From contig NC_085875.1 of the NCBI RefSeq assembly GCF_034702125.1, forward strand, positions 45,789,770 to 45,853,769: a DNA stretch of 64,000 nucleotides. Direction: 5' to 3'. Position 1 is the first letter of the stretch, and each line of letters begins with the position of its first letter. Of the stretch, positions 40,281 through 61,769 are shown one piece after another. This DNA comes from Engraulis encrasicolus (Eukaryota; Chordata; Actinopteri; Clupeiformes; Engraulidae). Both the position numbers and the translations under genes were made by a program. The notes below the pieces were generated by a model that saw only the letters and a list, made by a program, of their open reading frames with translations, was not told where the DNA came from and did no database searches.

Positions 40281-43200
40281 TTTGGTTTTAATATACCCTT
40301 CTACTAATTTCGTAAAGAGTCTCCTTAACTACCTATAATAAATGAGCACCAATGTTAAGTGGGAGAGGTGAATGTTGTTCAGGTTTGAAACATTTGGATC
40401 TGACTCTAGCCAATAAATAATATTTGGTCGTGATGACAGACAGTATATAATTCACCCGTAAGAGAGTGTGTGTACGTGTACGTGTACGTGTACGTGTACA
40501 TGTACATGTACGTGTACGTGTACGTGTACGTGTACATCAGTGGCGTCTTTTGGTCATAAAAATTAGGGAGGACAAGGAGGTGGTCAGTCGAATAGATGCA
40601 GGTAAATGGGGTTAGTAATGGCAGATGTTTAGTATTAGGTTGTAGGCCTACTAGGCAACTTAACTGATATGGCATTGTGTTGTCTGGAAAGCTGTATGAC
40701 ATCTATAAAATAATTGCAACAAACTATGTATAATATATTATCATACCTGCCCAAAGTGTTTGAGGGGAAAGAAAGAGAAGAGTGAAGAAAAATATTTTAG
40801 AAAGTAGAAAGTTTCATAGGGAGTATATTATCAAGGCAGCATAGCATTTCACCCTGTCAGTTGTGTGTGTGTGTGTTGGTTTTTTTTACCATATAAATGG
40901 ACAATTCTGAAGACCCTAGGAATGCCTACGTTGAGTGACATAGAATAGGCCTATCCTAAGGGTTTGAAACTCAACTCCTTCCAACATATTCTTACATATT
41001 TTTAAACATTTAAACCACTTCCATTATCTTATTTTTAAAATCTTATATATGATCCATAACATGGTACATGGCCTACGACGTTGTAGTCACCTATCCGTTT
41101 TGCGTTTGAACCTGCGTTGAGAGCGACAGCAGCGCAGCTGTGGAAGGAGGAGCTGACGAGCCTTGTCTATGGAACGCTGTGCGTCTGATTATTGGCTATT
41201 TCACTACAGTATCATTAAGCCTATGATACTGTAGTGAAATAGCCAATAGTAGGTTCCGAATAAAAAATACGTCCTACATATTACTTTGTAAATCCGTGCC
41301 TAGTATTCCTAATTCCACCCAAATGAAACTACATAACATGATGTAGGCTACATGTTTGAAGTTTAGCCAGAGACGTTTTATGAAGAGTTTAAAGCTTCGT
41401 GCTGTCATGTTTCTCGTCTTGAGGAGGGAGAACAGAACGCCAGTAACCCTAGGTCAGTGCATTCAGCCAAAAGCATTTTTATTCCCATTTGTAAATAATC
41501 CTCTTTTCGGAGAAAAGCACAACGGAGAAACGCAATGACAAGCATTTAGACTATCATTTGTGCACGCAGGACATGCTGAAACGAGACTCTCTTTTAAAAA
41601 CGTTGATGATGGTCCGACCATTTGAATGAATGCGATTTGCATCCGTGCTTCGATTGCATTGGATCAAGTGACGTGAGTGACTGAATAAACACACTGACCT
41701 TTCCACTTGGTTTTCAATCTAAATCCAGGGAGTGGTATTGCGCGATTCACAACATGAAAACAGTTGATATTTAATTTGTATTTAATTTATTAGCCTAAGG
41801 GTTCATAAAACATTCGCCAATTACTCCAAACTTCCCACTGTCTGCTGCCGCATTCTTCTCACACGGTAGATTTGTATATTGTTGTCATGACGACCGAGTC
41901 CATGCTTGTCGTCTGTCAACCCAACTCGTCAAATTCTGATTGGCTTTTGATAAATTCAGCTTCGCTGATAGGCAGATTATTTCCATGGCTCTAGACCCGC
42001 CTAAAGGGAGGAAAGTCCTCCCTATAGAGTTCTTCAGCGGAAGCGGAAGCATGTAGTAGATTGTAGTCTTTCATGTTAGCATTTAAGGACGTCCTGGTTC
42101 CTATCGGCTTCCGGCCTCCATTGGGAATGAATAGGGGTAAATTTCAAATAAGCTCCGAGTGCAAGCACGCGCTTAGCGAACCCCCGCAAACTGTCGAGGG
42201 TGTTAAAAACAGGCTGTAGGTATGACATGGTTGATCATTTTGTGTCAAACTTCGACATAAATACGATGTTGCGTCCATATGCTAAACCCGGAAGCTTTTG
42301 GCGACTACAGAAGCGGCGCCTGTATCTAACGGCATGTACGTGCGGAAGGTTGTACCCATGGCAACCAAAGGAAAGTATGTAGTTCGGAAGTTTTAATGAT
42401 CAGAAAGGGGTTAGCAATATTGAATTATAATCGTCATGATTTAACATGTGAATACACCAACATGATGATACGATCCGTTCCACTAATGAGAAAGGGATGC
42501 GGGGACACGCTAATGTTCGTTGTTGCCGTGCAACTTATATTTTTGCCAAACCTGAATCTCTATGGCGTTTTGCAATGTAAAAAATCGCCAGGGAACCGGT
42601 AGTCCAAACGCCGCATACAAGTTGACGTCAACGCTGAAGAGCTCTATTGAGCTCGAAAGTGACGTCACTTCCCCCGATTTCATGGGACCTCAACGGCGTT
42701 TTTAGCCGAAAATCGTAGCATGTAATCCAATGGCGGTATTAAAATGATATTTCGATCCCCTTCGAGTTGTGCCACGAGCTCCATATATGTTGTTTCTGAT
42801 ATTTTTGCTTAATTTTTCGTATGAACCCCCAAACTTTTTAGAAAGCTGTGTTTCTTCACATTTTTCATGCCGACGGCCTCGGAACAAAACATTGATACTT
42901 CTGCATGAATAATCTTTATCTAGCCTCTTAAACAGCATATTTGTAGCCCAGCGCATATCATGACTGAGATCAGAAGATATTTACTCTCTACCATGTTGTT
43001 AGATGGTCAGCTTAGGTCCCGTGAAACGCGGAACTAAGGGGCGGGACTTTCGAGCTCTATGCTCCATTCACTTCAATGTTAAAAAGTAAAGCCCGCGCTA
43101 CGCCCGAGTTTTCACCATTTACAATGGAAGTCAATGAGGATGGAAGGGAGGACGGTCCTCCAAGGTCTATTATGTGAATTATAAGCGCTAAAGTATATGT

Positions 43201-45701
43201 TTTTATCGCTAAATAGCTATAAAATACTAACAATTATATAACAAAGATATAATAAATATGTTTTGTTTTCAGTACTTTATACTGGAAGATCTGGCTTTAT
43301 TATTTTGAGGGAGGATCGTCCTCCCTTTCCTCAATGGCAAATACGCCATTGGTGTACGTGTACGTGTACGTGTGTGAAGTGAGTGTGTGTGTGTCCGCTC
43401 ACTTTCTTGCGGCTGGATATGGCTTGCTGTATCCATAGTAGTTCCATGGCCAGCTTGTTGCGGAGCACTCGCGCTTCCTCTCGTGTCCGCGGAGGGTCTG
43501 TCTCCTCCAGGGACTGCCGAAGAGAGCCTAACAAATAACCATGTTATTACTCTACTGTATTAAAAAAGGAATCAGAACAATTGCCACTAAAGGAAGCTTG
43601 TGGGTGCATAACTTAGTACACATCTATCCCGAATTTACATTATATCACACACTTTGTCCAATAGAACCTAGCTAGTTAGGTATTGGGTATTGGTTGGAGT
43701 CCCTGAACAGTAGGTGACTTGCCCAAGGGCATTTCAGCCAAGCATGACTCAAGCATACTCATCAGACCACAACTACCCCTAATTTAATCACTCACATCCA
43801 TTGTGACTTCCTTTATCTCTATAACATAGTAAATGTATTTTGCATTTTAGCCATGGCCTAATGGTTCAGTGGTTTTAAGTTCAGAGGGTTGCAGGTTTGA
43901 ATCCCACCCTTACTGCTCCCTACTATGCATGGCTGAAATGCCCTTGGTCAAGGCACCTAACCCCACTTTGCTCCAGGAACTGTAACCAATACCCTTTAAA
44001 TGGCTGGAAGTCACTTTGAATAAAAGTGTCAGCCAAGCATGAAGTGTAATGTACGGTAATGCAAGTTGGTCACCAGTATTTTGCCACAGTCCACTGGCAC
44101 TACTCGCCTTTCTCCATAAGGCTTGGGTGCAGTCCTAACCGCCCCAGAGCAGCAGTGGTGTCCTGGATGCCCTCTGGGTGTGAAATCTCCTTTACCCCTT
44201 CCTGCTTGGATTCGCCATCTCTTCCTCCAGCAGTCAGACGAGAGGAGTCACCTCCTGCACTGGCTCTGGGGGAAATGTCTTTCACTGGCACAACCTCCTC
44301 GAAATGTGGCGGCCTCTTGTCATCTGTGACATTCCGCTCAGGTTGGGTGGTTGGGTGAACTTGGTCTTGTCGACCATTGCCCCAAAACAGACTATTCTGG
44401 AATGAGATTACATATGTGTGCATAAACCCATTAGCATATACTATTGATTAAACAGACTGACATGTCCATAACAAACCATTATATTGCTGACATGTGACTG
44501 TGTCAATCCCAGAAGGTCTGTTCGAAGTGGGTGGCAAGCGTTTTGTTATTCACCTCTTCAGAGAATGCAGGGATCTGTATGACAGTTCCCCTCCACCGCA
44601 GCTCATCCAGATTTCCCTCAATCTCTTTGACAATGTCCTCATATTCATTTCGCACACATTGGAGCGCCTTTCTCACCAGGTATCCTCGACAGAATGCCTG
44701 TAAAGAATGAACAAAAGACATTATTTCATGAAAACTGAGTCTCTGTTTATATACAAAGGCTTTTTAAAAAATCTCCACTTTTGCCGGAGTTTTTTGGAGC
44801 TTCGTTTATAGAGGGAAGGCCTTTGTTTGTTTGTGAACGAAAGGCACAATCGAAGGGGAAGGTCTGCGTATATCAAAATTAATTGCGTGAATATCCTAAT
44901 TTCTTTCGAGTTGCTTTTGAGAATGAATGAGTGATGATATGATACAAAATGAGATGCAATCTGTGGATGCAATACCTTGGCTACCTGAATATGAAGTGAT
45001 GTCTGGTGGTGACAGACCACAGACCTGTATTAATACAGGTCTGTGTGACAGACGTAAAACGAGCATGTTAGACTAACTCAAATCACCCGAACATGTCAGG
45101 AAGAAAATAAATGTTGTCTAGGTTTTGAAATGTGAAATAACTCCTTAGCAGTGCCTAAATGGGGAAATCAACTTAATCACTTTCATGTCTCCCTTCACTA
45201 CACTACAAGGATTCCCAGATTCACGCTCCCATCTCATTACACTCCCATTTCATCTCGCTCCCACTAGCCAGACTAACGGTACCACCGCCATATTACGGAG
45301 CCAGTTATCTTGTTGATGTTAGTTTTTTGTTTCTAACCCTAACCTTAACCCTAAACCTAACCCTAACCTTAACCCTAACCCTAAACCTAACCCTAAACCT
45401 AAACCTAACCCTAAATTGCTTGTATGTGGCAGTATATGATAATACGTGAAATATAATCGGGTGGGGACCGCAAGTCCGGGAGTGATAGAAACACCGGGGA
45501 CCGCACGTCCGGGAGCGAACTCCGTTGGGAGTCTCAGTCTGTATGCCACTACAAGTAGGCTACTGCATAACTACGCTTAAACCATACTTTTCTGCTGCTC
45601 CGTTGCTAATATGTATATGCGTAACATTTTCCTGAGTACGAACAGAACATTGCATCTACCTGGAAACCTGTGACTTTTTCAAACCACTCTGTTTTCTCCA
45701 T
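39476..45701 (-). CDS. iqcc: IQ motif-containing protein C homologue
   Basis: Small IQ-motif protein, presumed calmodulin-binding, of unknown exact function. Five phase-consistent exons give 221 aa: 45660-45701, 44554-44697, 44108-44396, 43403-43527, 39476-39541. The start at 45701 is the first Met in frame (MEKTEWFEKVTGFQ) after an upstream stop. The IQ region spans exons 1-2: FQAFCRGYLVRKALQCVRNE followed by YEDIVKEIEGNLDELRW, which matches the family. Exon 3 is variable and charged. Exon 4 carries the conserved block LAMELLWIQQAISSRKK and exon 5 adds YLSLRKDMEEGQRQ before the stop. Exon 3 ends at a GC donor (AAAG|GCGAGT). The product is much shorter than human IQCC (about 466 aa, from memory), ending soon after the ELLW block. 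The last intron (3.9 kb) contains a 2.8 kb hAT-like insertion. Confidence 0.9.
40191..40279. repeat. (GT)n array
   Basis: Uninterrupted dinucleotide array in the last IQCC intron. Confidence 0.95.
40464..40537. repeat. (GTGTAC)n array, left part
   Basis: Hexanucleotide GTACGT/GTACAT repeats. The array resumes at 43352-43375 on the other side of the inserted element. Confidence 0.9.
40538..43351. mobile_element. hAT-like non-autonomous element, 2.8 kb
   Basis: Ends CAGTGGCGTCTTTTGGTCAT (left) and AATACGCCATTG (right), with subterminal GGGAGGAC / GTCCTCCC blocks repeated on both sides. Flanked by GTGTACAT and GTGTACGT (7 of 8 identical), consistent with insertion into the hexanucleotide array. 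No transposase-length open frame. Lies in the last IQCC intron. Confidence 0.75.
41191..41247. repeat. Perfect 25 bp hairpin
   Basis: Arms at 41191-41215 and 41223-41247 are exact complements around a 7 nt loop, within the hAT-like element of the IQCC intron. Confidence 0.85.
43850..44065 (+). mobile_element. tRNA-derived SINE
   Basis: Box A (TGGCCTAATGG) and box B (GGTTTGAATCC) are followed by the body AAGGCACCTAACCCCACTTT and the tail GTCACTTTGAATAAAAGTGT. Lies between IQCC exons 3 and 4; its tail ends about 45 bp from exon 3. Confidence 0.85.
45018..45045. repeat. Perfect 28 bp palindrome
   Basis: Two 14 bp arms meet at TT|AA with no loop. The right arm motif AATACAGGTCTGTG also starts each 140 bp unit at 61924-62612. 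Located in IQCC intron 1. Confidence 0.9.
45332..45416. repeat. Interstitial telomere-like (CCCTAA)n
   Basis: About 14 units of CCCTAA with variants CCTTAA and AACCTA, in IQCC intron 1. Confidence 0.9.
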
Positions 45702-53786
<8,085 letters not shown>

Positions 53787-53806
53787 AGCTGTGCTGTACC
53801 TACGTT

Positions 53807-53807
<1 letters not shown>

Positions 53808-53888
<81 letters not shown>
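53808..53888. repeat. (GA)n array
   Basis: Lies about 20 bp upstream (minus strand) of the CCDC28B start codon, where it reads (TC)n and forms the pyrimidine tract before the exon. Confidence 0.95.
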
Positions 53889-53889
<1 letters not shown>

Positions 53890-56800
53890 CTAGAGAGGAA
53901 GAGGGACAGAATAGGGGGAGAGGGAGATGTGTCCTCTACACCACCAGCAGTGTTGGATGAGCCTCCCTGAAACAACAAACACAGGAAGTAAAGGCTGATC
54001 CTCTGATCCTGAAGAGGTGTATTGTTGTGCTGTGGATTGAGTGGTTGAGTTATTTCTGGACTGCTGAGTGGACTAGTGGAGTACAGGGGCTGGAGACACT
54101 TCAGTGAATTCGATATGGGAGACCAACTTTCATCATGGCAACCGCTGACATACAGTAGATCGCAGATCAATGAGTCCATTCTCAATTACGCATTAAATCA
54201 ATACGCGTTCTGAACTATGTCTAAGTTTAGACGAGAATGACAAGATGTGGACGCCCATGAAACATCTGATGAATATTCAAAGGATACTCTAGCGCTCTGT
54301 TGTCAACAAAAAAACAATGAAAAGACCTCGAGGTTGTCGAGTCTTATGACGCATCTCGAGGGATTATGGAACATTTTTACTGGTTTGTTGTTATCACTGA
54401 CACTGTGACAGAGCATTGATGGAAATCGAAAAACAGTTACTCAGAGTTCAATCAGAGACGGTTTAAATGTACAAATGAGTGACAGTCGCTTTCAACCGAT
54501 ATGGGTTCGCAACAATGTATGAATGTCACAAAAACACTTAGCCTATTTTGGCACTGAATAACACGGTGGATTTAGTTATGAGCGCCGTCCGCACAACAGC
54601 ATAGTACTGTCGTAGCCAACAGGGAGATTTGACCAGATAGCTCTACACATGACACTCTCGTGCCCCTAAATCTCATTTAGTTAACACGCCATTGCTGACC
54701 CCTACGAAAGAAGTGAAGTGATAGCTTTCGGAAATAGTTGAGTTCATCATTCAAAGCGTGTTTTCAGAAGGCATAGTAAGGGATGTGTCCAAATACTTTG
54801 TTCATGATGGAAGCTCGAGATGCATGGCGCGTGTGCCAAGTGACTAACAATACAAAATGCATGCAAAATGTGTGCCTGCTCGAAAGCAAGCATGTATTTA
54901 TGACGAGAAGAACAAACGAACAAACAGCTACATGTAAAACATTCTGGCGAAGAAACGACCGATGCGCACAGTAGCACCAGTCTCCCGTTAGAGCGAACAT
55001 AGCCTTCATTGAGCGCACTTACCCCACTTTGTGCGTCGACACAGCACAATTTATGCAGCGGCAAAGGCTGCAAACTGTCGTGAGGATGGAGCTATAACGT
55101 TTTCCATCGCCGGAGCTCCTCCTGAAACAGGTATCAGTCACTTGCTGTTCCGCGCTTCTCTTCCACAAAGGCTGTAAGCTCACCAACCATAGCGATCATA
55201 AATAATAACCCCAGAGACCGTCATCATGGACCTCGCTACCCCCGTCTTAAAGAGACAGATCACATTTTCACATGTAGGTGCATAATTGGACCAGGGATAG
55301 CTATGTACGGCTCTGGCTAGTTAAATAGACGAACCCACCTAGCGGCAGTTGGGAAGCACACGCATCTTGCCCCACGTCTGCCGATGCGTAAAAGTTGCCA
55401 GCGCACATGTACTTTTCTTTTTTCCTCAACTCATTGGATTTTCATTTTTACATTCCAAAAATCTTCATGAATAACCATCCAATTTACAAGCACCTACTTG
55501 ATGTTTAGTGGATCTTAAATGTCTGTACAACCCATTTCATAATGGCACATTTCCATTTCACAACTATACAATGCAATAGAAAAATGAGCTCAAAACTCTA
55601 TCTGGGCCATTCCAATACCTCTTATTCTGGTGAAGCCATTCTTTGTGCTGAAGACATTATTTTTGATTCAATGATTCATGAGTAATTAATTTCTTTTGCT
55701 CAGAAAGTCCCAAAAAGTAAAAGGAAAAAGACGTTTTATAAGTTTTTAAAAATATATATATAAGTATCTGTTTGTTTGTTTTTTTAAGAAAAAAAAGACA
55801 TGGCGAGTGGAGGAGTAATTTATTATCTATGGCGGTTTGGAGTTAAGCAGCCTGATGGCTTGAGGAAAGAAGCTGTGCCATAGTCAGCTGGTGTGGGCAC
55901 GCATGCACCTGTATCTGTGACCAGATGGTAGTAGGGTGAAGTGTGTGTAGCTTGGGTGGTGTGGATCCGGTGTTAAGCGTTTGGCCTTCTTTAACCATTG
56001 GTTGTTAAGACTCTGGATGTTGGAGAGTTCAGCTTTTATTACCCAGTGAGCAGACTTGATTACTTGCTGGAGGGCTCTCTTGTCTTGGGCAGCGGTCTTA
56101 CCATACCAGGCAGTAAAATTACCAGTTGGCATACTTTTGTCGTGCTGACAGATGAACTTTCTCTTCATGTTCATCTTTCTAACAGTAGGCCGAAGGTTTT
56201 GTGCCAACACTGACTGGTATTTGGAACTATTCGTAATTCCCTCCTCCCTGACTAGGCTTCCATTTCCAGCTGAAGAAAAATAACCCCAAAGCGTGAATCT
56301 CTTCCACAACCATGCTGCACTACAGACATGGTATTACTTCGGTGATGTGCAGTGTTTTTTTGTGTGCCAAAGATACCTTTTGGAACTATGTCCAAAATGT
56401 TCAACCTCAGTTTCATCAGGCCATAACTCATTTTCACAGATGCTTTTTGGGAGATTTCAAATTTGCAACATAAACTCCACCAAGGTTGAACTATTTGGAC
56501 ATAATTCCAAAAGGTACATTCTTATGTTACAATCAATAGACAATGTATTTTCATCGGTCAATATACACCGTACATGAAAAGGAAAGGTCACCTGTAGCTG
56601 ATGTATTTTATGGAGGTGAAATACTTTTTTTTAATGACCTTGGGCTTTCATAGCTGTATTTTTGACAGGATTGCAAGGTGAATGGGAGGAAATGAGTGGG
56701 AGGGATACAGGAGAGGATCAGGAAATGACCTCAGGCCGAAATGAAACCCAGGTCCTCAGCATAGTAGTAGCATGCTCGAGGTGTTTACGCCAATGCCATG

Positions 56801-57148
56801 TGGAAATAAGATGTTGGACTTCGGAGGGAATTATACTCATAGAATTCAAGACATAGTGAAAGCACATAAAACCATGAATTCCAAAATGTAACTTGAATTA
56901 TTATGGATTATGCATGATTATATGGTGAAATTTTGTAGTTTCTAAAAAAGACACCGTACACGTGGATGAATACAAAAATATCTTTCTTTTTTAATATGGC
57001 AGATCAGAACAAAAAAAAAGTCCAAAACCAAATGCATTTGTAGAAAAAATAAAAAGCTCTCATGCATGATGTTTTCTTTTTTTTCTTTGTTGTTCTTGTG
57101 AAGACTTGACTTGACTGACTGACTGAAAGGGCAGCAGTTTCAGCTTCA
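53889..57148. other. Spacer between CCDC28B and TMEM39B
   Basis: Should contain the CCDC28B promoter and 5' UTR exon (not resolved; about 54950-55250 is the least AT-rich part). LINE and SINE remains lie at 55830-56180 and 56630-56770. A possible Tc1-type remnant spans about 56280-56560. No further coding exon seen. Confidence 0.45.
55830..56180 (-). mobile_element. LINE 3' coding fragment
   Basis: Minus-strand translation keeps the C-terminal block found after the reverse transcriptase of CR1/L2/Rex-type LINEs: WYGKTAAQDKRALQQVIKSA, then LTPDPHHPSYTHFTLLPSGH and RYRCMRAHTS. The rest of the element is missing. Confidence 0.65.
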
Positions 57149-59596
<2,448 letters not shown>

Positions 59597-59597
59597 C

Positions 59598-59601
59598 TAT
59601 G

Positions 59602-59671
<70 letters not shown>

Positions 59672-59705
59672 CAGACAGAAACACAGACAGACAGGGGGGG
59701 GGGGT
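59598..59705. repeat. (GA)n(GACA)n array
   Basis: On the minus strand this (TC)n run serves as the pyrimidine tract of the TMEM39B exon acceptor (CTCCATAG). Confidence 0.9.
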
Positions 59706-60080
59706 CGAGAGAGGGATAAATTAGTTTTTCCAACAGAGAGAAAAATCATCTATTGATTTCCCAAATGGACTGGAGTCTCAATGACCTAACACACTTGGCC
59801 TGCTTTCAGCATCATAGTGATTATGGAGTGCCATCCTTCACCATCAATTAAAAAAATCCCTACAAAACATAACATTTCCTACACAAAAAGAAAGGCAAAT
59901 GCCCTGTAACTACAACATGACTACACGGATCAGATAATGTATTCTATGCATTCTATATAATGAGCCATACAACAACACAACAGTTTGCATTAAAATAGAG
60001 TTCAACTGAACACATCATGATGCAGGCTGAGTGAGGGGTTTCAGATAAGCATGTTTTACTGTGCTTGGCAACTATGGATG

Positions 60081-61040
60081 TCAAGTCAAGTCAAAGTTTA
60101 TTTGTAATGCACTTTTAACACGACAAAAGCAGCTGACCAAAGTGCTAACAGAAGGGCCCAAGTAAAAAAGACTTGAAACAACATAAAGCAACAATTGACA
60201 AAAGACATGGAGACATCCATAAAACACACAAAAATAAAAACACAGGCATTATTAGTGGATACGGTATGACTGAAAAATACACTGAAGTCTGTATCAATAA
60301 GAACAAATAGACCTATCTAAATAAACGAATGAAGATCACACAAGAATGTCAATAAATAAGAAGGTCAAAAAAGGTGGGTTAAAACAATAAATAAATAAAC
60401 AAATCAGTAAGTCAATAGGGCCCAGATGAGATTTAAAAGACAAGAATACGATCAAGGGGAAATAAAAGCTTGGGCATAAAAATGGGTCTTAAGATCTGTT
60501 TTAAAAACAGCTAAGGAGGGAGCTAGGGGGGTGTGAATAGGGAGCTCGTTCCACAGTTTTGGGCCAACAACTGCAAAGGCCTGGTCCCCTCTACTTATAA
60601 GTCTGGAGCGGGACACCACAAGACATATTTTGTCGGCTGACCTGTTGGCCCTGGAGTGGCTCTGTAAAGTTAAAAGATCAGCTAGGTAGGGGGGTGCCAG
60701 ACCGTGTAGGGCTTTAAAAACAAATAAATGAATCTTAAAATGTATCCTGTATCGTACAGGGGGCCAGTGGAGGGCAGCGAGTACAGGTGTAATATGTTCA
60801 CGCTAAGGGTCGACCGATACAGGTTTTTTAATGGCCGATGCGATACCGATTTTTTTCCATCACCCTTGACCGATAACCGATACGGCCGATGCCGATATTT
60901 GAGGCCGATACGATATTGTTGAAAAAAGTTTTGAAAATGACAAAAATCAGTATCATTAAAACAATCCTGTAACACCACCTTTCCATCACACCATAACCTA
61001 CGCAGCATTATATATCCACCTAAAGAGGAATACATAAGGC
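60081..61040. mobile_element. Dispersed repeat, LINE-type 3' region plus hAT-like end
   Basis: Begins TCAAGTCAAGTCAAAGTTTA and continues through blocks such as CGTGTAGGGCTTTAAAAAC that are typical of fish retroelement 3' regions. Around 60807 a GGGTCGACCGATAC end followed by many CCGATA motifs suggests an inserted hAT-type element whose other end I could not find. Confidence 0.5.
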
Positions 61041-61587
61041 AAATTCAAAGGACTGTGACTTGACAGTGGTGCAATAACATAGAGCTTTTCTGTAAATTAG
61101 AGAAATGTTGGGGATTACCCCAAGATTATTATGGGTTTAAATATTTAGGCCTATTTTTTCACCTGTACAGGCCTAATGTACTTGATTTACTAGCCTTTGA
61201 AGCATGTTAAGCCCCTCTCACAAAATAAATCAATCAAATAAATAACAAACAAAAACCCAAGATAACAAATGCAAACAAAACATAGACAAGTAAAACCATT
61301 TTCTAAAACCAAAATCCCTTATTTTCATAGCCTATTATAAAATACATTGCTAAGAATCTCAGTGAAAACACCCCTGTACAAAATGATTTGGTCCGCCAAT
61401 CCACGGACACCCCTCTATTTTACTTAGATTGGAACATGCACTTGTTGCTGAACGAGGAAGTGGCAGTATGCTGGTGACTTGGCCAGTTAAATGTTACAGA
61501 AATGTTTTACAGTAGTAGAGTAGAGTAGAGAAACTTTATTGATCCCCAGGGGGAAATTCAGGTGTCAAGTAGCTACATAAAAACAAA

Positions 61588-61635
61588 CACAGACACAGAC
61601 ACAGACACAGACACAGACACACACAGACACACACA

Positions 61636-61696
<61 letters not shown>
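61588..61696. repeat. (CAGACA)n(CA)n array
   Basis: Lies within the 3' UTR portion of the LINE. Confidence 0.9.
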
Positions 61697-61697
<1 letters not shown>

Positions 61698-61769
61698 TGC
61701 CAAGAGGTTCCAGATCTGGGCCAGCTCTGGCATCTCAGGCAGTCCAATCCCCAATAATGATGTCCTTCT

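Noticed and set aside
42702..42956. 84 aa minus-strand open frame in the IQCC intron element
   Set aside because: No recognisable domain and no splice context; taken as chance.
43855..43930. A functional tRNA gene
   Set aside because: Box A and B are present, but the sequence continues into a shared SINE body and tail and does not form a complete tRNA cloverleaf.
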